From assembly GCA_001800285.1 (NCBI GenBank), contig MGVC01000049.1:11966-52178 (forward strand): DNA of 40,213 nt, given 5' to 3'. This document shows, one piece after another, positions 9,334-18,607 of the stretch. The stretch comes from Elusimicrobia bacterium RIFOXYA2_FULL_39_19. Lineage in GTDB: Bacteria > Elusimicrobiota > Endomicrobiia > CG1-02-37-114 > XYA2-FULL-39-19. The notes beneath the pieces are model-generated. The model did not search any database and had not been told where the DNA came from. It was given only the letters and a program-made list of their open reading frames with translations. Both the position numbers and the translations under genes were made by a program. Each line of letters starts with the position of its first letter. Position 1 is the first letter of the stretch.

Positions 9334-11094
9334 TTATATATTTACTTTAAACTTTTCTGCCGTTTGTTTGAGCCTTTCCATTTCAACGGTGTTATTTTCT
9401 TTTGTATATATTTCATAAAGTTTGCCATATGCTTCCTTATAATAAGGGTTTAGCTCAATGGTTTTATAAAAATAATTTATGGCTTCCTGTTTTCTGTTGG
9501 TTACCATATAAGAAACAGCCAGATTATAATAGCTTCTGTACATCCAGGGATACTGCCTGATTATTTCTTTATACAACCTTTCTGCTTTGGCATACTCACC
9601 TGTGATATTATATAATCCGCCCAGGTTAGCTGCCATTTCATAATTAGCAGGAGCTATTTCCAGGCCTTTCTCAAAGGTTTTAATGCTTTCTTTATACAAT
9701 TTCATTTTAAAATAAACCCAGCCCAATGTATTATAAGAATCAAAAAATTTATTGTCTAATTGCAGGGATTTATTTAACTGTTCAATAGCTTCCCCATAAC
9801 GGCCTTTTTTTCCATAAACAACAGCAAGGTTATGATGCGCCCTGGCAGAGACAGGGTTTGTTTTAACGGTTTTTTCCCATAAAACCTCTTCATTTTTCCA
9901 GTCAAAATTACGAGCTATTGTGGCAGAAGAATAGGCTGTTAAAATAATAACAGACAGCACTGTTCCTAAGACAGCTTTATAATTTTTTATTTTTGCCAAT
10001 AAAATCCCAAGAAAAACCGAAAACCCTATTGACGGCAGGTAAAGCCGCTGTTCTGCAAACGGCCTGCCTGCAAGAAAAACAAGGTTTGATGCCGGGATCA
10101 ATGTGAATAACAGGAAAAACAACCAAAAATTAAGCTCATTTCTCTTTATGATAATGAAAGGAATTAGTATAAATAATGTCAAAATTGCCAGTATAACTTC
10201 AAGACTGAATAGATTACGTGTAATTACCAAGGTTCTGTCTGCGCATAGGTTCAGCGGCAGTATTAAAAGTTTAGTATATCCGCCTACTGTATGTAAAACA
10301 ACAAATATTCTGTCATTAATAGAACTGATATCAGCAGAAGCATAAGTGCTTTTCATAATAAATTTTCTGAAACCAAAATATACTGCCAATACTGCAAAGT
10401 AAGGAATTGTAAGAATAAAATTCATTTTTATATTATCTCTTTTCAGAAATATTATGTACCCAGCCAATATAAACGGTAATGTAATTGCCATTTCTTTTGA
10501 AACTAGTGCAAGAATAAACACGAATATGCTTGCAGCATAATATATTACATCTTTTCTCAACCCGGGGTTGCCCACTTTTTCCGGGCGGCCTTCCTTAGAT
10601 ATATATTTCACATAAAACATAAAACTTAAAATAAAAAATATAGCGCATAGTATATCTGAACGGTTTTTTATATACACCACTGACTCTGTATGAACAGGAT
10701 GTAAGACAAACACTAACCCTGAAAGAAATGCAGCCAGGTTATTTTTAGTCATAGTTTTTACCATGAAAAACAAAATAAGAGCAACTATAATATGCATTGT
10801 AATATTTGTTATGTGGTATCCTGCAGCATTTTCTTTCCAGAACATATAATCAAATACAAAAGTAACTGTTCTTAAAGGACGGTATCTTTCACCGCCTGCC
10901 TGTTCATAAACATTTGCATAACCAGGATTAAAGAAATAGGGTATATTGCTAAAACTTCTTATATGTACATTATTGGCAATTAATACTTCATCATCCCAGA
11001 AGAATGATTTATTTACAGTATTTATATATACCAGGACTCCTGCAATAACAATTACAATAACATAGAAAATATTGGTATAGCGTTTGTTATCCAT
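9334..11094 (-). CDS. TMTC-like GT-C glycosyltransferase with C-terminal TPR repeats (586 aa)
   Basis: This is a polytopic membrane protein with a soluble tail. The first membrane segment is followed by the acidic loop FFWDDEVL (about residues 31-38), the position of the catalytic acidic residues in GT-C enzymes. Further marks of the TMTC/DUF1736 family are YRPLRTVTF, HPVHTESVVYIKNRSD, SKEMAITLP and RPFAEQRLYLPS. Residues about 415-580 form about five TPR units (for example ARAHHNLAVVYGKKGRYGEA). Animal TMTC proteins are lipid-linked-sugar-dependent O-mannosyltransferases acting on cadherins; sugar and target here are inferred only. The gene shares one base with its upstream paralogue (TAATG junction, stop TAA at 11096-11094, ATG at 11094-11092) and is followed after 53 bp by the giant repeat protein, an attractive substrate. 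The family call is confident; the substrate is not known. Confidence 0.85.
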   Translation of the reverse strand: MDNKRYTNIFYVIVIVIAGVLVYINTVNKSFFWDDEVLIANNVHIRSFSNIPYFFNPGYANVYEQAGGERYRPLRTVTFVFDYMFWKENAAGYHITNITMHIIVALILFFMVKTMTKNNLAAFLSGLVFVLHPVHTESVVYIKNRSDILCAIFFILSFMFYVKYISKEGRPEKVGNPGLRKDVIYYAASIFVFILALVSKEMAITLPFILAGYIIFLKRDNIKMNFILTIPYFAVLAVYFGFRKFIMKSTYASADISSINDRIFVVLHTVGGYTKLLILPLNLCADRTLVITRNLFSLEVILAILTLFILIPFIIIKRNELNFWLFFLLFTLIPASNLVFLAGRPFAEQRLYLPSIGFSVFLGILLAKIKNYKAVLGTVLSVIILTAYSSATIARNFDWKNEEVLWEKTVKTNPVSARAHHNLAVVYGKKGRYGEAIEQLNKSLQLDNKFFDSYNTLGWVYFKMKLYKESIKTFEKGLEIAPANYEMAANLGGLYNITGEYAKAERLYKEIIRQYPWMYRSYYNLAVSYMVTNRKQEAINYFYKTIELNPYYKEAYGKLYEIYTKENNTVEMERLKQTAEKFKVNI

Positions 11095-13040
11095 TAGTTT
11101 AACACCTTTTTGATTATTTCTATTTTCTTTTTTGCTGCTTCATGTTTTGTGTTTAATTCTGTTACCCGGGAAAATTCCCCCAGGGCTTCAGGATACATTT
11201 TTTTATCTAAATAATAATTCCCAAGATTATAATGAGCCTGGTAATAGTTTGGGTTTAGATTAATTGTTTTCTTGAAATACTCAACTGAATTTTCTGGTTT
11301 CCCAAGCATTCCATATATTATGCCGAGATTATTCATTGCATCCGTATTATTGTTATCATACTTAAGCACATTGTTAAACATCTCTACAGATTCATTTGTT
11401 AAATTCATTTTTAAATATAACATACCAATGTTATAATAAATTCTGCTTGCTTCCTTATTATATTCAAGGCCTTTTTGAAAATATTCCAGAGCCTTATCAT
11501 TATCACCCAATTTTAAATTTACTACTCCTATTGAATTATATGCTTCGTAATTATAAGGTTGTATTTTTATTATTTGTGAATACCCTTCAATAGCTTTTTC
11601 ATATTCGCCTTCCTTTTCGTTTATTTTTGCAATCCCATTTAGTGAAGTAATGTTCTCTGACTCTTCTTTTAAAACATCCGCAAAAATGCTTTTTGCCTTA
11701 TCAATATCATTATTTTTATAATATACAACACCTATATTGCTTTTAATATCTGAAGATTCAGGATAAAGTTCAAGAGCTTTACTATATTCGTTCATGGCAT
11801 AGTCCAGCTTGTTCATTCTTTCAAATGCTATAGCTAAATTATTGTGTGCCCTAAAACTTTCCGGCGACTGAAGAACAGTTAAAGACCAGAATTTTAAAGG
11901 AGATTCCCACTGAAAATTTCTTGATATAGTCATATATGAAAACAAAATAGTTGTAAGCACAATGAATAATGCAAAATAATTATTTACTGTCCTTAAAGAA
12001 AAATTACCGTCAAAATTAACATATCCTGAAATTAGCATAGACAGTCCGACTGATGGAATATACAGCCTCTGCTCTGCAATAGGCCTTGAAATAAGAGGTT
12101 CAATATATAAGACAGGAAGCATAGCAATAAATATCCAGCCCAACGCAAACACTGCAAACATTTTTTTCTTAATAATAAAATAAATCAACGCCCCGGCAAA
12201 CAAAGCCAGGAATAAATAATCAACAAAATATATATACAAACGCTCCGTGAATAACTGCAGGGGCACATATAGCAACCCTACATACTGGCCGGCAACTCCT
12301 AAAATGTACAGAAAATTAAAATCAGTAACCGGTTCTACCCCGCCTCTCTTTATGAATGTAAATATAAATAGCAGATGCAAGATGCTTATAAACCAATAAA
12401 CCGAAGTCTTTTTTAATGATGACATTAAATTATTATTCTTTAAAGTTATTAAATACATCATTAAAATTGCAGGAAGAATAACAGCCATTTCTTTGGATAA
12501 TAATGCCATAATGAAAAAAAACAATTGTAAAACGCCTGAATAAACAAACTTTTTTTCTTCATTCCTGATAAACACCCAAAAAGATAACAACATAAATATA
12601 CAGCACAAAATATCTGTCCTATTTTTTACCCAGGCAACCGTTTCCGTATGAACCGGATGGACGGCAAAAATTACTGCCCCTAAAAAGGCCCCGATATTAT
12701 TTTTTGTCATTTGCATTAATATTGCATAAACAAGCAGGACAACTGCGGTATTCATAACCGTATTTGTCAGATGATAGCCCATTACATTATCTCTCCAAAG
12801 CATTCTGTCAAACATAAAGGTCACCATTCTTAACGGCCTGTACCTTTTTTCCGGACCCGGAAAATCATTTATCCAATATTTCGGAGTAAAAATATAACCT
12901 ATACTTGTGAAACTATGCGCATATCTGTCTTCCTGAATCAATTGTTCATCATCCCACATGAAAGTGTTTTTATAAGTGTTTATATATACACTTACTGAAA
13001 TTAAACCAAGCAGAATTAATAATAAGGTATTTAATTTCAT
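11094..13040 (-). CDS. TMTC-like GT-C glycosyltransferase with seven TPR units (648 aa)
   Basis: This is a paralogue of the next gene downstream with the same plan: an N-terminal membrane segment, the acidic loop TFMWDDEQL (about residues 25-33), YRPLRMVTFMFDR, HPVHTETVAWVKNRTD, SKEMAVILP and RPIAEQRLYIPS. The tail from about residue 405 has about seven TPR units (for example FRAHNNLAIAFERMNKLDYA, YYQAHYNLGNYYLDKKMY). The two paralogues are clearly diverged, so this is an old duplication and the proteins may differ in acceptor or act as a pair. It overlaps by one base with both neighbours (TAATG), which implies translational coupling. Function is inferred from the GT-C/TMTC family: transfer of a sugar from a lipid carrier to protein on the outer face of the cytoplasmic membrane. 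Confidence 0.85.
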   Translation of the reverse strand: MKLNTLLLILLGLISVSVYINTYKNTFMWDDEQLIQEDRYAHSFTSIGYIFTPKYWINDFPGPEKRYRPLRMVTFMFDRMLWRDNVMGYHLTNTVMNTAVVLLVYAILMQMTKNNIGAFLGAVIFAVHPVHTETVAWVKNRTDILCCIFMLLSFWVFIRNEEKKFVYSGVLQLFFFIMALLSKEMAVILPAILMMYLITLKNNNLMSSLKKTSVYWFISILHLLFIFTFIKRGGVEPVTDFNFLYILGVAGQYVGLLYVPLQLFTERLYIYFVDYLFLALFAGALIYFIIKKKMFAVFALGWIFIAMLPVLYIEPLISRPIAEQRLYIPSVGLSMLISGYVNFDGNFSLRTVNNYFALFIVLTTILFSYMTISRNFQWESPLKFWSLTVLQSPESFRAHNNLAIAFERMNKLDYAMNEYSKALELYPESSDIKSNIGVVYYKNNDIDKAKSIFADVLKEESENITSLNGIAKINEKEGEYEKAIEGYSQIIKIQPYNYEAYNSIGVVNLKLGDNDKALEYFQKGLEYNKEASRIYYNIGMLYLKMNLTNESVEMFNNVLKYDNNNTDAMNNLGIIYGMLGKPENSVEYFKKTINLNPNYYQAHYNLGNYYLDKKMYPEALGEFSRVTELNTKHEAAKKKIEIIKKVLN

Positions 13041-13663
13041 TATTTTATCCCTAAAAGTCCCAATTTATTAACAGCAATACCTGCTATTTTTTTATCTTTA
13101 TCGTTTTTATGGGCTTTTAGAACATTTATTACTCGTTCATCCTGTAAATATCTGATTAAAACATTCATTGCTTCTAACCTAAGGGTGTCTTCCAGGCTGC
13201 TATTTTCAAGGAATTCTATCATTACGGTGACTGGCTGAGCTTGTTTTCCCAAGGTTTTCAAAGCCATTCTTCTTACACCTATTTGCTGTTGCTTATCAAG
13301 CACTGTTTCTATTAAAAATGAAGCGGTGGTAGTGCTTTGCTCTAGTTTTCCCACTGATTCAACAGCTGACAGTTTCACCCAGCCGATCTCGTCTGAACTT
13401 TTTATAACGTTAAAATACGTGTCGCGGTATTCATCATCTTTTGTTTCTCCCAGAGTTGCAATAAGCTCTTTCCTTTTTAAACTATCTTTTTCTGTTTTTA
13501 TACTGTCTTTGTATTTTTTTAATTCAGCTTTGTTTTCTACTTTGTTTTCTTTTACCTTTCCTTTCATGTTTTGTATTTCATCCATTTCCAGGCTGTACCC
13601 CAACCCTGAAGTAAACATGAAACAGAATAAAAGTAATATTTTAATTCTTATCTTAATAACCAT
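13040..13663 (-). CDS. Secreted HEAT-repeat protein (207 aa)
   Basis: The first about 23 residues are a signal peptide (MVIKIRIKILLLFCFMFTSG). A charged Lys/Glu-rich segment follows (about residues 25-65, probably helical or coiled coil). The rest contains helical HEAT-like repeats, visible as 'DEIGWVKLSAVESVGKLE', 'QQIGVRRMALKTLGKQAQP', 'LRLEAMNVLIRYLQDE' and 'KKIAGIAVNKLGLLGIK'. HEAT repeats bind proteins; no catalytic motif is seen. It sits between the SPASM-type radical SAM gene (14 bp upstream) and the first TMTC-like gene (one-base overlap). A scaffold or chaperone role for the exported glycosylation machinery or for the giant protein is possible, but this is inferred from position only. 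Confidence 0.75.
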   Translation of the reverse strand: MVIKIRIKILLLFCFMFTSGLGYSLEMDEIQNMKGKVKENKVENKAELKKYKDSIKTEKDSLKRKELIATLGETKDDEYRDTYFNVIKSSDEIGWVKLSAVESVGKLEQSTTTASFLIETVLDKQQQIGVRRMALKTLGKQAQPVTVMIEFLENSSLEDTLRLEAMNVLIRYLQDERVINVLKAHKNDKDKKIAGIAVNKLGLLGIK

Positions 13664-13677
13664 AATTTTTACCTTAT

Positions 13678-14727
13678 TTACCCGGCTTTTATTTCACCGT
13701 TTTTAATACCATAATCACAATATTTGTCCGGTTCTGTTGTAAAGGTACTTTTAAATCCGCTTAAAAAATTAAATTTCCCATATGACCACTGCATATTCAA
13801 TTCCACTCTTGTTGAACACCAGCAATTTTCGCAAACTTTGTCATGCAAATTTGAAAAGGCTTTACCTACACTTTCTATCGTGCAATTCGTTGAATTTTCT
13901 GGTTTTCTGCTGCAATGAACCATGCTGCCGTCAGGTTCAATCCGACAGCTTAACCAGCCGCTGGCACATTTTATTGCTTTACCTTTTGGATAAAGACTAA
14001 GATAATTAAGCCCAGGCAATGTGTTTGAGATCAATCCGCTATTTAATTTTTTTATGTTTTGCAGCATATTTATTGCCCTTTGATACTGTTCTTTGTCTGG
14101 AATAACGGTATTTTCTACCTGTGTCCCAAGAATTTCTCTGGTTACCGGTTGAAAATTAACTTTTACTCCATATTGTTTGGCTTTCAGTAATACAAAATCC
14201 AAAGAATTTATATTTATCCGGGATAAAACCGTAATAAAAGCGACTTTTATTCCATTCTTTTGGGCTGTTTCTACAGCTGTTATAGCTTGTTTAAATGACC
14301 CTTTTCCTGAAATAGAATCATGTATTTCTTCAGGACCGTTTAAACTGATATTTAATTTGTCTATCCCTTTTAAACTATCTATTTTTTCATTTACCAAACT
14401 TCCGTTAGAATTTACTCTTACCTTAATATTTTTACTTAAAGCATAATTAATTATAGATCCAATATCTTCTCTAACAAGAGGTTCTCCGCCGGTAAAACTG
14501 ATATATTGTGTTCCTGATAAATTTAATTCATCTATTATTCCAAATACCTGCTGCGTAGTTAACTCTTTTTCTTCCTTTTTCCATAAATTGCAGTAAACAC
14601 ACTTATGATTACATCTATAAGTCAGCGCCCAGCTTACAATAAGAGGAACCCTCTTACCAAAAAGCTTGGCATTTATATACCTTGATCCTAATTTAATGGT
14701 ATCAAAAAGGTTTAAATCTTTATTCAT
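13678..14727 (-). CDS. Radical SAM protein with a C-terminal Cys-rich (SPASM-like) region (349 aa)
   Basis: The radical SAM cluster motif CNHKCVYC (CxxxCxxC) lies at about residues 39-46, followed by the SAM-binding 'SFTGGEPL'. The C-terminal part has further cysteines (CASGWLSCRIEPDGSMVHCS and VCENCWCS) that fit an auxiliary Fe-S (SPASM-like) domain. Such enzymes modify peptides or act in cofactor and sugar pathways; the substrate here cannot be told. The start overlaps the stop of the flippase-like gene by four bases (ATGA at 14727-14724), so the two are probably co-translated. It is the third radical SAM gene in this operon. Confidence 0.8.
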   Translation of the reverse strand: MNKDLNLFDTIKLGSRYINAKLFGKRVPLIVSWALTYRCNHKCVYCNLWKKEEKELTTQQVFGIIDELNLSGTQYISFTGGEPLVREDIGSIINYALSKNIKVRVNSNGSLVNEKIDSLKGIDKLNISLNGPEEIHDSISGKGSFKQAITAVETAQKNGIKVAFITVLSRININSLDFVLLKAKQYGVKVNFQPVTREILGTQVENTVIPDKEQYQRAINMLQNIKKLNSGLISNTLPGLNYLSLYPKGKAIKCASGWLSCRIEPDGSMVHCSRKPENSTNCTIESVGKAFSNLHDKVCENCWCSTRVELNMQWSYGKFNFLSGFKSTFTTEPDKYCDYGIKNGEIKAG

Positions 14728-15668
14728 ACCTTTTCTCCAAAATTACCGACTGTTTCCGCTATAACTGTATTTGTAAAGAATCTTTCGCTTGAACTTATCA
14801 GCCAAATAATGCCGCCGATTATTGCCGGTATTAAATGATGTATAAGGGTTATCAGAATACCTCCGGAAAAACATACTGACGCTTCTGCAAACTTTGATAA
14901 ACTCATAACAGCCGTTGTTTCTCTAATACCTATTCCCTGTATTGATATAGGAATACTGCTTACCAGCATTATTATGGAAATATAATAAACTGTATTAACA
15001 AGGCTTAAATTCAGTCCTATTGCCTTAAAAATCAAAAATGAACTTAATATTTCGCCTGACTGCATAAAAACTGAAAAAACAATAAGTTTAATCCTATTGG
15101 TACTTTTAATCCTTTCAAAACAATATATTAAGGAATTGATTATATTATTTGCAATAGGTATATTCTTTAACTTCTGTATATTATTCATTAATAATACCAT
15201 ACCCAACAACCCTATAAGCACCCAGGGTAAATAATTAAAATTGTTTGTCAGGAACATACCTGTGACAAGCAAAATAACTGTTCCAAGGGTAATAATTAAC
15301 CGTACAAATACCGATGAACTTAATGCCGTGCAGAAATCCATGGAAGCAAATATTCTTAAACCTGCCGCACGGACTATCTCGCTGACTTTAAATGGCAAAA
15401 CATATTTCATTGAGAGTGATACTGCGTTTATTTTAAATAATTCCGCATAATTTACATCAAGTTTGCTGAAATCAAGCACTTTTTTCCATAATATCGGGTA
15501 AAGGAAAAGCCTGAACATAACTGAAACCACCACAGCCAGCGCCAAGTATCCTAAATTCGCTGATTTAAGGGTCAGCATAAAATCTTTAACCTCAATGTTT
15601 TTGAATAAAAATACAAACATTGCTATTGCAATGGCATAATTCATTAAAATAAAGATTTTTTTCTTCAT
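14724..15668 (-). CDS. Lysylphosphatidylglycerol synthase TM-domain / UPF0104-type membrane protein (314 aa)
   Basis: This is a hydrophobic protein with about eight membrane segments. The central 'KYVLPFKVSEIVRAAGL' and the later 'SSIPISIQGIGIRETTAV' match the conserved motifs of the LPG_synthase_TM (UPF0104, AglD-like) family. Members act in translocation or handling of lipid-linked molecules and often sit in surface-glycan clusters. It lies 4 bp after a radical SAM gene and overlaps the next one by 4 bp. A role in moving a lipid-linked sugar for the TMTC-like enzymes is a reasonable inference, not something the sequence proves. Confidence 0.8.
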   Translation of the reverse strand: MKKKIFILMNYAIAIAMFVFLFKNIEVKDFMLTLKSANLGYLALAVVVSVMFRLFLYPILWKKVLDFSKLDVNYAELFKINAVSLSMKYVLPFKVSEIVRAAGLRIFASMDFCTALSSSVFVRLIITLGTVILLVTGMFLTNNFNYLPWVLIGLLGMVLLMNNIQKLKNIPIANNIINSLIYCFERIKSTNRIKLIVFSVFMQSGEILSSFLIFKAIGLNLSLVNTVYYISIIMLVSSIPISIQGIGIRETTAVMSLSKFAEASVCFSGGILITLIHHLIPAIIGGIIWLISSSERFFTNTVIAETVGNFGEKV

Positions 15669-15672
15669 TTTT

Positions 15673-17100
15673 TTATCCCTGAGTTACAAAACTCAACATC
15701 TTTTTAGGATACTGTTTGAAATATATTTTAAATCTCAGGTCATTTCTTCTTAAAGCAAGTATCAGCTGCAAAAACACTATAAATATATTAGGAATATATG
15801 AAAACAGCTTCCAAAAACCTTTAACTATTATAAAGCTGTTTGTTTCACGGGTCATTAAAGGCATTATTTTAAACAATTTCCTAAAACAAGCATTTTCCTT
15901 CATCATCGCTTGTTTTTGGGGTTTTGCAAAGAAATCCGATATTTCACCTCTACTTATTTTTTCTATCAGTTTTTCATCAATATCACCGCTTTGGGCTGCA
16001 AACCTAAGAATTTCTGCTTTTGGGTAATAAGTAAGGTTGTGGCATTTTATACGGTTAAGAGACTTAAGATTGCTATAAAATTCTGCTGCTTTTATGTGGT
16101 CTTCAAGTTTTTCATAAGGTAAACCAAACATATGGTCAACATCATACTTAAGTTCGTGTTGGCCGCATATTTCCAGGATTGACTTTATCTGCTCTGTTTT
16201 TTCTTTTCTGAATAAAACATTTTTTCTTATTTCTTCATTAAGCGTCTGAACACCGAATTCTATGCAATAACAACCGCTGTTTTTTAAATCTTTTATAATA
16301 TTTTCGTCAACAGCATCTGCCTTGCCAAAACATTTGAAAGGAACAGCTATTTCTTCTCTATAACTTTTTAAAAATTTTTTCAGCCAAAGAGCATCTATGG
16401 TAAATACGGAATCTTTAAAAATAACTTCCTTAAAATTGAATTTCTTTTTAGCCCAAACCAATTCACTGATTACGTTTTCAGGGCTTCGTCTCCTGCAATA
16501 CCTGCTGCTGTATTCATTTTTGTAGGCTGTTTCTTCGCAATAGGAACAACTTCCGGCACAACCTTTGCCTGTATATGTCATATAGCTGTCTGAAAAATTT
16601 ATATATTGTGAAAAAATATCCTTATCTGGCAGCGGCAAGGTATTTAAATCAGCCAGCTTTTCAGAATCAATATTCCGGAGACCTTTATCTCTCAGAAAAT
16701 CAGCAAAAACATTTTCCGGTTCACCTGTCAAAAGATAATCATATTTAACCGCTGTTTCTTTTCTTTCTAACGGCCGGATAATTATTATCTTTGCTTTGTC
16801 ATTTATTGCTTTTAGATTTCTGCTGATATTTTCAATCCATTTCAAATTACCGAAATTTTCAATAAAAACCACATATTCCGGTTTTACTTTAGCAATCTTC
16901 TTTGCAACATTGTTTTCTGACGAGAACATTTTATTTATTATCGGCATATAGAATACATTATCAGTAACGCCGAATATATCCTGATCATACACCAATCCGG
17001 TGCTATAACCATATCCTTTTGCAATAGCAGACAGGTATTCTATTGTGTTTGTGTCGCGCACAAAGTACCTTCCTTTATAAGCAAAAGTTATTTTATCCAT
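15673..17100 (-). CDS. B12-type (class B) radical SAM protein (475 aa)
   Basis: The N-terminal 150 residues have the alternating helix/strand pattern of a cobalamin-binding-like domain and end in 'YLLTGEPENVFADFL', a common feature just before the catalytic domain. The DxHxxG cobalamin-ligand motif is not visible, so B12 binding is uncertain. The cluster motif CAGSCSYC is at about residues 180-187, followed by an Elp3/MiaB-like fold (CYCIEFGVQTLNEEIRK, DHMFGLPYEKLEDH). The C-terminus has a hydrophobic segment (about residues 425-450) that may tether it to the membrane. It overlaps the upstream radical SAM gene by eight bases. Substrate unknown; family members methylate or rearrange lipids, antibiotics and cofactors. 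Confidence 0.8.
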   Translation of the reverse strand: MDKITFAYKGRYFVRDTNTIEYLSAIAKGYGYSTGLVYDQDIFGVTDNVFYMPIINKMFSSENNVAKKIAKVKPEYVVFIENFGNLKWIENISRNLKAINDKAKIIIIRPLERKETAVKYDYLLTGEPENVFADFLRDKGLRNIDSEKLADLNTLPLPDKDIFSQYINFSDSYMTYTGKGCAGSCSYCEETAYKNEYSSRYCRRRSPENVISELVWAKKKFNFKEVIFKDSVFTIDALWLKKFLKSYREEIAVPFKCFGKADAVDENIIKDLKNSGCYCIEFGVQTLNEEIRKNVLFRKEKTEQIKSILEICGQHELKYDVDHMFGLPYEKLEDHIKAAEFYSNLKSLNRIKCHNLTYYPKAEILRFAAQSGDIDEKLIEKISRGEISDFFAKPQKQAMMKENACFRKLFKIMPLMTRETNSFIIVKGFWKLFSYIPNIFIVFLQLILALRRNDLRFKIYFKQYPKKMLSFVTQG

Positions 17101-18607
17101 TTCTTTTTACCCACTCTAATCTTTTTAACATAACCTTAAAAATATTTTCCGAATAAGCAATAAACTTTTTTGCCGGTTTTGAAACATTTTCCTGAAGAAT
17201 TATCATTTCAAAATAGGCTAAAGATTTTCTTAATAACTCACTTATCGATTTACAATTAAAAGCATGCCTTAAAAGAAAACCCAGCCTTGAATGGTACTTT
17301 ATATAAGCCCACCGGGCTAACTTATCAACTTCTTCGTTGGTGATAGTTTTAAGCCAGGGGCGCGGCAATTCACGGTCTTTTTCGTTGCCTAATACCCAGT
17401 CACGCCAATAATCCTTTCCTGTTTCCTGAACCATCTGTTTCCACATAGGGGTTAACGGTTTTGCCAAAAGCTTTGAAAACTGTACGTAATCCAGGTCAAG
17501 TTTTTTTGCAAAGTCCAGTGTTTTTCTGACTGTTTTCTTTGTTTCTCCTGGAACACCGACAAGAAAGAACCCCAGATTTTGTATGCCTGTCTGTTTTGAA
17601 ATTTCAATTGTACTTACAACCTGGTCCAGCTTAATTCCTTTTCCAAAATAGTCCAGAACTTCCTGTGACCCATGTTCAATACCCCAGTAAATTCTCCTGC
17701 AGCCGGAATCATACATGGTTTTTAATAAGTCCTGATCTACGGTATCAATTCTTGAACGGCAAACCCAGGTTATAGCCAGATTATTATCTTTAATTAACCT
17801 GCAGATTTCTTTCACACGGCTTCTAATAGCCGTAAATTCATAATCAAAAATATCAATTTCATGAATATCATATTTTTCAACGCATTCTTTCATTTCATTT
17901 ACTACTTTTCCAGGGCTTCTGGGGTTATATGTACAGCCGCCGGCTTCACAGAATTTACATTCATACGGGCACCCCAGAGAAGTTACCATGGCCGTAAAGT
18001 TCTTTCTTTGCGTGGGAAACTCAGCATAAAGATCATTAGGCAGTAAATCCCTGGCCGGATTTGGATAATTATTAAAAACTATCTTTTCCGGGTGAGGATT
18101 AACTATGACTTGCCCGTCTTTTTTCCAAACCAGCCCGGGTACACTTTCATAATTATTTCTGCCGCTTTCAAGTTCTTCCAACAGTTTAGGAACTGTAAAA
18201 TATGCCTGCTCAAGACATCCAAAATCTATCTCAGGATGAGAAACTGATTCTTGCGGATAAACTCTTAGATTATAACCGCCAATTAAAACTTTTGCTTTAA
18301 TTCCGGAACTCTGCAGTTCGCTTTTCAAATACTTGATCCACTTTAACGTTTCCGGAAACATATAGGTGGTCATCATTGTTCCCAAAACATCCGGTTTATA
18401 TTTTTTCAGCTGGGAAGCAACCTGTTCCATACTAAGCCTTAATGTACGTGCATCTATTATGATAACTTCGTGGCCGGCTTCACGGATAATGCCGGCAACC
18501 CAGGCCATAGATAACGGCGGGAACAGCCCGAAATATTTTTGGACTATTCTCAGGTTTTCTTCATGGACCTTGTAGGAAAATGGGTTAAATACTAAAGCTA
18601 CTTTCAT
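17093..18607 (-). CDS. B12-type radical SAM protein (504 aa)
   Basis: The layout is typical of the family: an N-terminal cobalamin-binding-like domain (residues 1 to about 170: VALVFNPFS, GIIREAGHEVIIIDAR, KVLIGGYNL), a linker, then the radical SAM domain with CPYECKFC (CxxxCxxC, about residues 212-219), 'CRRIYWGIEHGSQEVLDYF' and 'FLVGVPGETKKTV'. The DxHxxG ligand motif is not evident. The C-terminal 120 residues are helical and basic. The start overlaps the upstream glycosyltransferase by four bases (ATGA at 18607-18604). Like its neighbour it probably modifies a lipid, sugar or peptide for the envelope; the exact reaction cannot be deduced. Confidence 0.82.
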   Translation of the reverse strand: MKVALVFNPFSYKVHEENLRIVQKYFGLFPPLSMAWVAGIIREAGHEVIIIDARTLRLSMEQVASQLKKYKPDVLGTMMTTYMFPETLKWIKYLKSELQSSGIKAKVLIGGYNLRVYPQESVSHPEIDFGCLEQAYFTVPKLLEELESGRNNYESVPGLVWKKDGQVIVNPHPEKIVFNNYPNPARDLLPNDLYAEFPTQRKNFTAMVTSLGCPYECKFCEAGGCTYNPRSPGKVVNEMKECVEKYDIHEIDIFDYEFTAIRSRVKEICRLIKDNNLAITWVCRSRIDTVDQDLLKTMYDSGCRRIYWGIEHGSQEVLDYFGKGIKLDQVVSTIEISKQTGIQNLGFFLVGVPGETKKTVRKTLDFAKKLDLDYVQFSKLLAKPLTPMWKQMVQETGKDYWRDWVLGNEKDRELPRPWLKTITNEEVDKLARWAYIKYHSRLGFLLRHAFNCKSISELLRKSLAYFEMIILQENVSKPAKKFIAYSENIFKVMLKRLEWVKRNG

